Shown here one piece after another: positions 48,479-57,090 of a DNA stretch of 64,000 nt. Location of the stretch: the NCBI RefSeq assembly GCF_014196745.1, contig NZ_JACIEH010000005.1, forward strand, positions 124,001 to 188,000. The letters run 5' to 3'. The first letter of the stretch is position 1; each line of letters begins with the position of its first letter. The notes beneath the pieces are model-generated. The model saw nothing but the letters and a program-made list of their open reading frames with translations, had not been told where the DNA came from and did no database searches. Source of the stretch: Sphingomonas kyeonggiensis (lineage in GTDB: Bacteria > Pseudomonadota > Alphaproteobacteria > Sphingomonadales > Sphingomonadaceae). Position numbers and translations under genes: made by a program.

Positions 48479-50011
48479 TCAGGCCGCCTCGGCCTGCCCT
48501 TCCCCACCGCCCAGCGCCACCGCCTCGATCCAGCAATCGACCTGCCCGGCGATCTTCTGGAGCAGCCCGGCATGGAGATGGGTGACGTCGGACATCTCGT
48601 CGGGCCCGGCGATGTCGGCCAGGTCGAGCACCCAGACATGCTCCGGATTCTCGCGGGCGGCCTTGCGCCAGACCGCATTGAGGCGCTGGCAGCGCTCGGG
48701 GGTGAGGTTGTGCGTGGCGCGGTACTTGTCCTCCGGCGCGTCCTCGGGCGGCAGGACCACCAGCATGCGGCGCTCCTGCTCGATCAGCATGATCAGCGTG
48801 CGGACGACGCAGGTCTCGTAGAGCCCGATATCGACCAGCGGCCAGCGATCGCCCCAGCGGCCGCCAAGATAGTCGACGGCGGCGCCGTAGACGAGGAAGG
48901 GCGGGAAGTTCTGATCGTGCCAGCTGCCATCGTCCATCATCCGCATCGCGAAGACGCGCGGATGATGGTCGAACTCGATCGCGGGCCGGAAGCGGCTGTA
49001 ATGGGCGATGCCACCGGACTGGCAATCGAACATGATGCGCACCGCCGGCTCGGCCATCACCTGGGGCGCCTGCTCGGCGAGGATCGCGGTGCGGATCTCG
49101 GGATCGTGGAAATCGGCATCGGCGATCCAGTCGGGATCGGTGCGGTCGAAGTCCCAGCTGCCGGTTTCGATGTCCGGCCATTTCTCGCGGACCTTGGACA
49201 GGGCATAAGCCTCGACGCCCATGTGCATGATCCGACACGAGAAAGTGAAATGGACGAAAGTCTGTGTCTCGCGGTCGACCATGACGAAGCCGACCAGGCC
49301 GTGGCGGCCATAGGCATCCCAGGCGAAGATCGACCAGCTGTCGAAACGGACGACGTCGATGATGTCGGCCTCGAGCTGCGCCTGCTCTACCCGGGAAGCA
49401 GTGTAGTTGAGCTGGTTGGAGCGGTTGACCAGGTCGGCGATGCGCGGGGCGAAATCGAGATTGTCCATCAGGTACGGCGCGCTGGCGCGGATGCCGCAGG
49501 TTCGCAGGAAAGCGTGGTTGGACAGCGCGGGGACCGCGGCGCGATCGGCCTTGCGACGCTCGAGCATGCGGTAGCGCTCGACCCGGCTCTTGCCCGGGGG
49601 TGTGAGCGCGAGCAGGCCGGCGAGATGATCGTCGGCATCGGACAGGGTGATCTCGAGCAGCTGGATGTCGGGAATCGCATGCGCTACTTCGCGCAGGTTC
49701 ACCGGATTGTCGTCGACGAAGAGCACGTCGGCGGGGCGGAGCTGCATGTCGGCGATGATCGCGCGGATCGCCTCGGGCTTGGGGGTGAAGGCGATGTGGG
49801 GGAAGACGAACGCGTCCCACAGGCCCAGCGCGCGGAGCTTCGCCTCGGCGGTGGCGAAATCGTTCTTCGAGCAGATCGAGGAGACGACGCCCCGCGCATT
49901 GAAGGCGCGGACCAGCTCGGCGCGGTGGCGATGGAGCTGCACGGCCTCACCATCGGCGAGCGTGCCGGACCAGAGCGTGTCGTCGAGATCCCAGATGATG
50001 AGCTTGAGCAT
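48479..50011 (-). CDS. FkbH-like HAD-IIIC protein with extra C-terminal SGNH-like domain
   Basis: A 510-residue protein. Residues 1-140 form a HAD domain with DLDDTLW (Asp8, Asp10), CSKND and FVDDNPVNLREV. Residues about 150-300 match the GNAT-like second half of FkbH (FSCRIMHMGVEAYAL). Residues about 320-500 are additional; DVTHLHAG resembles the Asp-x-x-His block of SGNH hydrolases, though no clear Ser block was found. FkbH enzymes load glyceryl units from bisphosphoglycerate onto an ACP. The gene follows the SDR by 33 bases in a proB-SDR-HAD run. Any link with the sphingolipid ACP is inference. Confidence 0.82.
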   Translation of the reverse strand: MLKLIIWDLDDTLWSGTLADGEAVQLHRHRAELVRAFNARGVVSSICSKNDFATAEAKLRALGLWDAFVFPHIAFTPKPEAIRAIIADMQLRPADVLFVDDNPVNLREVAHAIPDIQLLEITLSDADDHLAGLLALTPPGKSRVERYRMLERRKADRAAVPALSNHAFLRTCGIRASAPYLMDNLDFAPRIADLVNRSNQLNYTASRVEQAQLEADIIDVVRFDSWSIFAWDAYGRHGLVGFVMVDRETQTFVHFTFSCRIMHMGVEAYALSKVREKWPDIETGSWDFDRTDPDWIADADFHDPEIRTAILAEQAPQVMAEPAVRIMFDCQSGGIAHYSRFRPAIEFDHHPRVFAMRMMDDGSWHDQNFPPFLVYGAAVDYLGGRWGDRWPLVDIGLYETCVVRTLIMLIEQERRMLVVLPPEDAPEDKYRATHNLTPERCQRLNAVWRKAARENPEHVWVLDLADIAGPDEMSDVTHLHAGLLQKIAGQVDCWIEAVALGGGEGQAEAA

Positions 50012-50044
50012 CCTTCATTTTAGGATGCTTCGCGGCTCAACGGA

Positions 50045-50950
50045 TCAGAGCAGCCCCTGCTGGCGATACCAGGCGGCGGTGGCGGCGAGGCCGGCTTCGG
50101 CTTCGACCTGGGGCTTCCACAGGTTCGAGGGCGGGCGGCGCGTGGAATCGATCACCCAATCCTCGTGGCAGAAATAGGCGACGCGGTCGGGGGTGAGCTT
50201 GGCGTTCTTGCCGCGGATCAGCCGGTCCATGTGCGCGCCGGCCATCAGCAACATGCGCGGCAGCGCGAAGCTGGCGACGCGCTTGCCGAGGGCGGTGCCG
50301 ATCGCCTCGGCGAACTGCTTGTGGCTCCAGCCGCTCTCGGTGCCGTCATCGGCGTCGAGGATCTGGTTGCAGCCATCGGTGGTGGCGAGCGCGAGCAGCA
50401 AGCGGCCGAGGTCGCCGACCTCGATCAGCGAGATGCGGCCACCGCGCGGCATCACGGCGAGACCTTTCTTCGCGAGCTTGAACAGCTCGAGCATCTCGAG
50501 GTCGCCGGGGCCGTAGATCGCCGGCGGGCGGACGATCGCCCAGTCCAGGCCCGAGGCCATGACCAGCGCGTCGCCTTCGGCCTTGGACCAGCCATAGGCG
50601 GAGAGTTCCGGCTCGCGCGCGGCGAGCGAGGAGACGTGGACGAAGCGACTCACACCCTTCGCCTTGGCGGCCTCCAGCATGTTGCGGGTGCCGTCGATAT
50701 TGCCGGCGGCGAAGCCTGCCTTGTCGGGCGCGTTGACCACGCCGGCGACATGGATGACCGCGTCGGCACCTTCGCAGAGCTGCGCGAGGGCGGCGGTATT
50801 GTTCAGGTCGCCCTGCACCCAGGTGATGCCGGTGCGCTCGGCCTGCTGGCGACGCGTGAGGGCGCGGACGTGATGGCCGGCTTCCAATGCGAGGGCGATC
50901 AGGCGGGTACCGACGAAGCCGGTGCCGCCGGTAAGGGCGATGGTGCTCAC
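50045..50950 (-). CDS. Extended SDR (NAD-dependent epimerase/dehydratase), candidate ceramide reductase
   Basis: A 301-residue Rossmann enzyme. TGGTGFVGTRL (residues 7-17) binds the nucleotide. HVSSLAAREPE and YGWSK give the Ser/Tyr/Lys catalytic set. The C-terminus is substrate-binding and family-specific. In Caulobacter, CerR, the SDR that reduces the keto group in ceramide synthesis, belongs to this superfamily and lies next to spt. Here spt-acp is 5 kb away and a candidate ceramide synthase 6 kb on the other side, so CerR is a reasonable but unproven identity. The GTG start overlaps the proB stop. Confidence 0.72.
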   Translation of the reverse strand: MSTIALTGGTGFVGTRLIALALEAGHHVRALTRRQQAERTGITWVQGDLNNTAALAQLCEGADAVIHVAGVVNAPDKAGFAAGNIDGTRNMLEAAKAKGVSRFVHVSSLAAREPELSAYGWSKAEGDALVMASGLDWAIVRPPAIYGPGDLEMLELFKLAKKGLAVMPRGGRISLIEVGDLGRLLLALATTDGCNQILDADDGTESGWSHKQFAEAIGTALGKRVASFALPRMLLMAGAHMDRLIRGKNAKLTPDRVAYFCHEDWVIDSTRRPPSNLWKPQVEAEAGLAATAAWYRQQGLL

Positions 50951-52053
50951 AGCAGCGCCATATGGCTGCGGTGGACCAGTGTCGAGCGCGGGGCGTAGCC
51001 GAGCAGCTCGGTCTGTTCCTCGTTGCGGCGGCCGAGGATGCGGGTGGCGTCCTCGCTCGGATATTCGGCGAGGCCACGCGCGAGCGGCCTGCCGTCGGGG
51101 CCGGCGATCACGACCAGATCGCCGCGGGCAAAATCGCCCTCGACGCGCGTGGCGCCGGCAGCGAGAAGGCTGCGGCCCTGCCCCAGCGCTCTCGCCGCGC
51201 CTTCGTCGACATGGATCGTGCCATGCGCGGTGATCCCGCCGGCCAGCCAGGCCTTGCGGGCGGGTGCGGACTTCTCCGCCACGAACAGCGTGTGCTTCGC
51301 CTGGCTCCCCAGCGGATGCTCGATCCGGCCCGAGGCGATGGCGAGATGCGCGCCGGCGGCATTGGCGATGCGCGCGGCGGCGATCTTCGAGACCATGCCG
51401 CCCGATCCCATGCCCGAGGCCGAGCCCCTGTCGGCCATGCCCTCGATCCCGCCATCGATCCGTTCGACCCGGGGGATGTGGATCGCGCCCGGCAGCGCGG
51501 GGTTGCGGTCGTACAGGCCGTCGACGTCGGAAAGCAGCACCACGCCCCCCGCCCCCGCCGCCTGGGCGACGCGCGCGGCGAGCCGGTCATTGTCGCCGAA
51601 GCGGATCTCCTCGGTGGCGACGCTGTCATTCTCGTTGAGCACCGGCACCACGCCGAGACCGAGCAGCCGGTCGAGCGTGGCGGCGGCGTTGAGGTAACGG
51701 CGGCGATCCTCGAGGTCACCGAGCGTCACCAGCATCTGCGCGGCGGTGAGGCCATTGGCGCCCAGCACATCGGCCCAGACACGGCTCAGCTCGATCTGGC
51801 CGGTGGCGGCGGCGGCCTGCGCATCCTCCAGGCTGGCACGGCCGCCCTTGGCGAGCTTGAGCCGCCGGGCACCCAGCGCGATCGCGCCCGAAGAGACCAC
51901 CGCGACCTGCTGCCCGTCGCGCACCCGTGCGGCGATGTCGGCGGCGATGCCCTCCAGCCATTCCCGGCGCACGCTGCCGTCCGGATCGACCAGCAGGGCC
52001 GAACCGATCTTGACGACGATGCGCGGGCAGGAAGCAGGCGGGAAGAGCGACAT
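50947..52053 (-). CDS. proB: Glutamate 5-kinase
   Basis: A 368-residue enzyme, the usual ProB length. It phosphorylates glutamate in the first step of proline synthesis. The kinase domain has RIVVKIGSALLV, VVSSGAIALGARRL, VLNENDSVATEEIRFGDND and LLSDVDGLYDRNP. The C-terminal PUA domain spans about residues 280-368 (GTIHVDEGAARALGQGRSLL, FARGDLVVI). ATG at 52053 gives the standard N-terminus. proA is not adjacent. Its stop overlaps the SDR start (GTGA), an uncommon partner. Confidence 0.97.
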   Translation of the reverse strand: MSLFPPASCPRIVVKIGSALLVDPDGSVRREWLEGIAADIAARVRDGQQVAVVSSGAIALGARRLKLAKGGRASLEDAQAAAATGQIELSRVWADVLGANGLTAAQMLVTLGDLEDRRRYLNAAATLDRLLGLGVVPVLNENDSVATEEIRFGDNDRLAARVAQAAGAGGVVLLSDVDGLYDRNPALPGAIHIPRVERIDGGIEGMADRGSASGMGSGGMVSKIAAARIANAAGAHLAIASGRIEHPLGSQAKHTLFVAEKSAPARKAWLAGGITAHGTIHVDEGAARALGQGRSLLAAGATRVEGDFARGDLVVIAGPDGRPLARGLAEYPSEDATRILGRRNEEQTELLGYAPRSTLVHRSHMALL

Positions 52054-52121
52054 GGCCGCCGCTATATGGCCCCCCGCCCCTTCCCGCCAGACAGGAAGGC
52101 TTGGGCGAGCCGTGAGAGCGG

Positions 52122-53216
52122 CTATTCCTCGGTACGGAGGAGGACGGCCTCGCCGATCATCAGGAACAGCAGGAACGGCGCCCAGGCGGCGAGGAACGGC
52201 GGATAGGCGCCGAGATTGCCCATCGCGAGGGCGAAATTGTCCGCGACGAAATAGAGGAAACCAAGCGCCATGCCGATCACCGCGCGCACGAACAGCTTGC
52301 CCGAACGCGCCAGGCCGAAGCCCGCCACGGCGCCGAGCAGCGGCATCAGGATCGCCGAGAGCGGCCCGGAGAGCTTGTGCCACAGCGCGCCCTCCAGCGC
52401 ATCGGTCTGGCGGCCGGCGACCTTGAGGTCTCCGATCGCATCGTTGAGCGTGAAGAAGTCCATCGAATCGGCATCGACATGCGCGAGGGTGAACTGGTCG
52501 GGGCGAAGGTCATGGCCGATCACCGTAGTGCCGACCTTGGTCTTCTGCCCGGTGGCGACGGTGAAGCGCTCGGCATTGTCGACGCGCCAGCCATTGCCGT
52601 CGCGCACGCCGTGCGGCGCGGTGAGGATGCTGACCAGCGAACGATTCCGCCGCTCATAGACGGTGATGCCGAAGAGCTGCGCCGCGTCGCCGCGCCCGCG
52701 GACCTGCTGCACCTGGATCAGGTTGTTGTCGCCCTTCACCCACACATTGCTGCGATCGCCGCTGTCGATCGGCAGCGGCGCATAGGACACCTTCTTCCAC
52801 TGCTCGAGCGTGGAGGTGGCACGCGTGACGATGCGCTCGTTGAAGCCGAAGGACAGGAGCGCGACGATCACGCCAGTGAGCAGCAGCGGCGCCAGCACCT
52901 GGTGCGCCGAGAGGCCCGAGGCCTTCATCGCGATCACTTCGCTGTTCTGGTTGAGCTGGCTCAGGGTCAGGATCGATCCGAGCAGCACCGAATAGGGCAG
53001 GAAGGTCGAGGCGATCTGCGGCACGCGCAGGCTGACATAGCGCCAGATCTCCGCATCGCCGTTGCCGGCATGGGCCAGGATCGTGCTGCTCTCCGTCAGC
53101 AGGTCGAGCGACTGGAGGATGAGCACCAGCGCACCGAGAATGGCGAAGGTGCGCGTCAGGAACATGCGCGCCATGTAGAGCGACATGGTCTTCGACGGGA
53201 AGAAACTGCTCATCAT
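52122..53216 (-). CDS. lptG: LPS export permease LptG
   Basis: A 364-residue YjgP/YjgQ-family permease. With LptF and the LptB ATPase it extracts lipopolysaccharide from the inner membrane. It has N-terminal membrane helices (TFAILGALVLILQSLDLL), a periplasmic beta-jellyroll region (about 125-260) and C-terminal helices (LSAILMPLLGAVAGFGLARSGK, FVADNFALAMG). The ATG at 53216 overlaps the lptF stop (ATGA), with GGAGGAA upstream. A second ATG follows immediately. Confidence 0.93.
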   Translation of the reverse strand: MMSSFFPSKTMSLYMARMFLTRTFAILGALVLILQSLDLLTESSTILAHAGNGDAEIWRYVSLRVPQIASTFLPYSVLLGSILTLSQLNQNSEVIAMKASGLSAHQVLAPLLLTGVIVALLSFGFNERIVTRATSTLEQWKKVSYAPLPIDSGDRSNVWVKGDNNLIQVQQVRGRGDAAQLFGITVYERRNRSLVSILTAPHGVRDGNGWRVDNAERFTVATGQKTKVGTTVIGHDLRPDQFTLAHVDADSMDFFTLNDAIGDLKVAGRQTDALEGALWHKLSGPLSAILMPLLGAVAGFGLARSGKLFVRAVIGMALGFLYFVADNFALAMGNLGAYPPFLAAWAPFLLFLMIGEAVLLRTEE

Positions 53217-54424
53217 GATGCGGCTTCCTCCCGGCGCAGCTTGCGGCGGCGCCCGGGCATGTAGCGCAGGATGAACTTGGTGAGCTTGGAGAAGACCTTT
53301 TCGAGCCCGGCGATCGGCTGGCCGCCCGGCACATAGGCGATCTGATAGTACATCCACATCACCAGCGCGGCGAATATCGCGAACGGCCCCCACAGCGCGA
53401 GAATCGGATCGACCCCGCCGCTGCTGCCGAACGACTGCCCGAACTCGTTGATCTTGTGATAGGTCACGATCATCACGATCGAAAGGAACACGCCGAGCGC
53501 CGACGTGGAGCGCTTGGGCGGCACGCCCAGGGCCACCGCCAGGAAGGGCAGCAGGAACATCGAGGCGACTTCCGCCAGGCGGAAGTGGAAGGCGGCGCGG
53601 CTGGTCTCGCGGTCTTCGGGGCTTGAATTCGGATTGCGCCCGATCACCGCCAATTCGGGCAGCGTCCGCTCGATATTCTTGCCGCCGCGGGTGCGGAACT
53701 GCTCGTATTTGGGCAGCGGGATCGGCAGGTTGTGCGTGGTGAAGGTGAGTACGCGCGGCACCGGCGAGCTCTTGTCCTGATGGACCAGCGTGCCGTTGCG
53801 CAGGCGGAAGATGATCACATCGGGATCGTCCGAGCGCAGGAACTGGCCGCTCTGCGCGGTGACCGCCACCGGCGTGCCGTCCTTGGTCATCATCTGGACG
53901 AAGATGCCCGAGAGCTGCCGCCCCTCGTCCTTGCTCTCCTCGATGCGCAGCGTCATCTTCGCACCGAAGCTGGTGAACTCGCCCACCTTGATCGAGGCGC
54001 CGAGCGCGCCCGAGCGCAGCTCGAAGCGGAGCTGCTCGTAATTGTAGCGCGACCAGGGCTGGACGAAGCCGACGATCGCCAGGTTCAGCGCCGCCAGCGC
54101 CAGCGCGTACATGAAGGGCACCTTGAGCAGGCGGGTATAGCCGATGCCGACCGCGCGCAGCACGTCGAGCTCCGACGACGTGGCCAGGCGGCGAAAGGCG
54201 AGCAGGCAGCCCAGCATCAGGCCGATCGGAATGCCGAGGCCGAGATATTCGGGGAGCAGATTGGCGAGCATGCGCCAGACGACGCTGACCGGCCCGCCCT
54301 CGGTCGCCACGAACTCGAACAACCGCAGCATGCGGTCGAGCACCAGCAGCATTGCCGAGATCAGCAATGTCGAGATCAGGGGCACCGCGATCAGCCGCGC
54401 CATGTACCGATCGATCGAGTTCAT
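53213..54424 (-). CDS. lptF: LPS export permease LptF
   Basis: A 403-residue permease of the LptF/LptG family: N-terminal MNSIDRYMARLIAVPLISTLLISAML, coupling-helix region ELDVLRAVGIGYTRLLKVPF, a periplasmic beta domain (about 130-270) and C-terminal helices (VASMFLLPFLAVALGVPPKRS). It precedes lptG in the conserved order. The start at 54424 gives the conserved N-terminus but lacks an obvious ribosome site; an upstream TTG at 54481 is less likely. It is divergent from obgE. Confidence 0.93.
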   Translation of the reverse strand: MNSIDRYMARLIAVPLISTLLISAMLLVLDRMLRLFEFVATEGGPVSVVWRMLANLLPEYLGLGIPIGLMLGCLLAFRRLATSSELDVLRAVGIGYTRLLKVPFMYALALAALNLAIVGFVQPWSRYNYEQLRFELRSGALGASIKVGEFTSFGAKMTLRIEESKDEGRQLSGIFVQMMTKDGTPVAVTAQSGQFLRSDDPDVIIFRLRNGTLVHQDKSSPVPRVLTFTTHNLPIPLPKYEQFRTRGGKNIERTLPELAVIGRNPNSSPEDRETSRAAFHFRLAEVASMFLLPFLAVALGVPPKRSTSALGVFLSIVMIVTYHKINEFGQSFGSSGGVDPILALWGPFAIFAALVMWMYYQIAYVPGGQPIAGLEKVFSKLTKFILRYMPGRRRKLRREEAAS

Positions 54425-54669
54425 CTGCGCGCGACGGTTGCCTTGGTTTCTTCTCGCCGGCGCGGTTCGGCGCCGTCTCAATGAACCGAAAGCCTATACT
54501 CCCGGTTCCCGGCAGCGCCAGCAGGAAAGTTGCGCGATGGTTACGGCTGGCAGGATTCCGCGGCGTCATGTGTGGTTTTGGCGCCACTCGCCCTGCCCTT
54601 GCCGGGCCGATGACCGGCAGAGCGCGACATGGGGGTGACGAATTTGCCCCATTCGCCTATGGGCCTGCG

Positions 54670-55719
54670 ATGCATTTCCTAGACCAGGCAAAGATCTTCG
54701 TCCGCTCCGGCGCGGGCGGCCCGGGGGCCGTGAGCTTCCGGCGCGAGAAGTTCATCGAATATGGCGGCCCCGATGGCGGCAATGGCGGCAAGGGTGGCGA
54801 CATCGTCTTCGAGGCGGTCGCCGGCCTCAATACGCTGATCGACTTCCGCTACACCCAGCATTTCCGCGCGCCGCGCGGCAGCGGCGGCGCGGGTTCGAAC
54901 CGCACCGGCGCGGGCGGCGAGGACCTGATCATCAAGGTGCCGATCGGCACCCAGGTGCTGGCCGATGACGAGGAGCGCACGCTGCTGCTCGACATGACCA
55001 GGGAAGGCCAGCGCGTCGTCTTCCTGCGCGGCGGCGATGGCGGGCGCGGCAATGCCAGCTACAAGACCTCGACCAACCGCGCACCGCGCCAGCACGGCAC
55101 CGGCTGGCCGAGCGACGAGGCCAATGTCTGGCTGCGTCTCAAGCTGCTCGCCGATGCGGGCCTGGTCGGCCTGCCGAACGCCGGCAAGTCGACCTTCATC
55201 AACCAGGTGACCAACGCCCAGGCCAAGGTAGGCGCCTATGCCTTCACCACCACCCGTCCCCAGCTGGGCGTGGTGCGGCACAAGGACCGCGAGTTCGTCG
55301 TCGCCGACATTCCCGGCCTGATCGAAGGCGCGGCGGACGGCGCCGGCATCGGCGACCGCTTCCTGGGCCATATCGAGCGCTGCCGGGTGCTGCTGCACCT
55401 GGTCGACGCCAATGATCCCGATGTCGCCGAGAGCTACCGGATCGTGCGCGGCGAGCTGGAGAATTATGGCGCCGGCCTCATCGACAAGCCGGTGGTGGTG
55501 GCGCTCAACAAGATCGACATGCTCGACGACGAGCTGATCGCCGCGCTTTCCGCCGAGCTGGAAGAGGCGAGCGGCGGGCCAGTGATCCCGATCTCGGGCG
55601 CGAGCGGCGTGGGCGTCGACTGGGCGCTCGACCAGCTGCTCGAGGCGATCGGCACGGATCACGGCAAGGTCGCCGAGGACGACGAGGGCGAGGACGCGAT
55701 CGAATGGTCGCCGATTTGA
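54670..55719 (+). CDS. obgE: GTPase ObgE/CgtA
   Basis: A 349-residue essential GTPase involved in ribosome assembly and stress control. It has the glycine-rich Obg fold (residues 1-158, with GGPDGGNGGKGGDIVFEA and GSGGAGSNRTGAGG). The G domain has GLPNAGKSTF (G1), TTRPQLG (G2), DIPGLIEGA (G3), NKIDM (G4) and SGASG (G5). A short acidic C-terminus follows. The conserved start MHFLDQAKIFVRSG fixes ATG at 54670. A bidirectional terminator follows. Confidence 0.98.
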   Translation: MHFLDQAKIFVRSGAGGPGAVSFRREKFIEYGGPDGGNGGKGGDIVFEAVAGLNTLIDFRYTQHFRAPRGSGGAGSNRTGAGGEDLIIKVPIGTQVLADDEERTLLLDMTREGQRVVFLRGGDGGRGNASYKTSTNRAPRQHGTGWPSDEANVWLRLKLLADAGLVGLPNAGKSTFINQVTNAQAKVGAYAFTTTRPQLGVVRHKDREFVVADIPGLIEGAADGAGIGDRFLGHIERCRVLLHLVDANDPDVAESYRIVRGELENYGAGLIDKPVVVALNKIDMLDDELIAALSAELEEASGGPVIPISGASGVGVDWALDQLLEAIGTDHGKVAEDDEGEDAIEWSPI

Positions 55720-55740
55720 GGGGTTAGCGGCATCCAGATC

Positions 55741-55768
55741 TGATCCTCCCCCGCCAGGGGGAGGATCA
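55741..55768. repeat. REP-like palindrome after obgE
   Basis: TGATCCTCCCC and GGGGAGGATCA arms enclose CGCCAG. It is the same sequence class as the large REP pair at 46831 and lies directly before the terminator. Confidence 0.65.
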
Positions 55769-55781
55769 GATCGGACAAACA

Positions 55782-55811
55782 AAAAGGCCGGGCATCGCTG
55801 CCCGGCCTTTT
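55782..55811. terminator. Bidirectional intrinsic terminator between obgE and the desaturase
   Basis: AAAAGGCCGGGCA and TGCCCGGCCTTTT form a perfect 13-base stem with a TCGC loop. A-run and T-run on opposite ends make it work for both convergent genes. Confidence 0.92.
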
Positions 55812-55833
55812 CTGTTTCAGCCCGTCCGCTGGT

Positions 55834-56949
55834 TCAGCGGGCGCCCATGGTGCTGACCGCGAGGCGGTGCATCAGGCCGCGCAGCGTGGGATAGTTGGCC
55901 TTGTGATAGGACGAAGCCTCTTCCAGCGCGTCCGACAGGCGGCGATGCGCCTCGTTCAGCGCATGATAGGGCAGGCTCGGCAGCAGATGGTGCAGCGCGT
56001 GGTAGCGCAGACCGATCGGCGCCCAGAGATAGGCCATGAAACCCGGAGTCGGCACGTTGACGCTATCGAGATACTGGGCGGTAACGGTGAGCGGCTCTCC
56101 GTCATTCTCCCAGAGATGCGCCACCAGCGTGCGGACCTGGTTGATCACCGCCACGCCCGCGATCACCGCGAGATAGATGCCGAAATCGCGCAGCGGCACG
56201 ATCCCGGTCGCAACCAGCGTGAGCAGTGCGATCGAGAAGATGCTGGCGCCCAGCTCCTGCCAGAACCACTGGCTCTTGAGCTCACCCTCGGGAGGACGGC
56301 GCTCGAAGACCGGATTGATCTTCAGACCCGAATATTTGGCGACGACGACGCGGCGCAGGCTGGGAATCACCGCCGAGAGCGGCGCCAGCACGGCGAAGCG
56401 GATCAGCATGGCGACCGGCAGCAGCACCGCGGCGAGCAGGAACACCGGCAGCGTCCACGGCTTCATCATCGCGAGCGGCAGATATTCGGGGTCCTCGGCC
56501 GTGCCATAGCGGGTGCGGGCATGGTGGAGCGTGTGGACGCCCTCATAGGTGAAGCTCGGCACGAGCAGCGGGATGCCGACCAGCAGGTTCCAGCCGAGCC
56601 GGAAATTGGGCAGCAGCGAGTGCTTGAGGTGGGTCAGCTCGTGGATGAACAGGCTGGCGCGATAGAGCGCGAGCACCGCCACCACGCCGGCGACCAGCGC
56701 CAGCGGCCAGCTCGGCGCCAGGATCGTCGCCGCGAACGCGCCATAGCCGATGCCGGCCGAGACCAGCATGTCGGTCCAGTAGATGCGCTTGTTCGGGGTG
56801 TGCAGGTCGCGTGTCAGTTCGGCGGCGGCGCGCAGCATCGCGCGATCGTCGGGAACACCGGAAAGCTTGATACGGGCCGATGCCGGGGCCGTTACCGGCT
56901 CGGCATCGTCAATCTTCAGGGCAAGCGATTTCGTCATGATGTCTGCCAT
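55834..56949 (-). CDS. Membrane fatty-acid/sphingolipid desaturase family protein
   Basis: A 371-residue integral-membrane di-iron enzyme. The three histidine boxes are HELTH, HTLHHAR and HALHHLLPSLPYH, with hydrophobic pairs between them (near residues 65-105 and 170-200, and further on). The family introduces double bonds or hydroxyl groups into acyl chains. Its divergent neighbour, 141 bases away, is a candidate ceramide synthase, so action on the ceramide or its acyl chain is plausible but not shown. The start at 56949 has no clear ribosome site; Met5 is an alternative. Confidence 0.85.
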   Translation of the reverse strand: MADIMTKSLALKIDDAEPVTAPASARIKLSGVPDDRAMLRAAAELTRDLHTPNKRIYWTDMLVSAGIGYGAFAATILAPSWPLALVAGVVAVLALYRASLFIHELTHLKHSLLPNFRLGWNLLVGIPLLVPSFTYEGVHTLHHARTRYGTAEDPEYLPLAMMKPWTLPVFLLAAVLLPVAMLIRFAVLAPLSAVIPSLRRVVVAKYSGLKINPVFERRPPEGELKSQWFWQELGASIFSIALLTLVATGIVPLRDFGIYLAVIAGVAVINQVRTLVAHLWENDGEPLTVTAQYLDSVNVPTPGFMAYLWAPIGLRYHALHHLLPSLPYHALNEAHRRLSDALEEASSYHKANYPTLRGLMHRLAVSTMGAR

Positions 56950-57090
56950 TTGGCGGGAGATAGTGGCTTTATGGTGGCATTCCAGGGGTCAGTGAGAGGC
57001 ACCCGCGCCCGCCATGATCGCCGCGCTTGACAGTGAACCGCTGGCGAAGGACTGCATTGCGCTGAATCAAACCTCAGGAAGGTTCCCCCC

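Noticed and set aside
52054..52383. In-frame upstream extension of proB
   Set aside because: It overlaps the lptG end and has shadow composition; ATG 52053 gives the standard ProB length.
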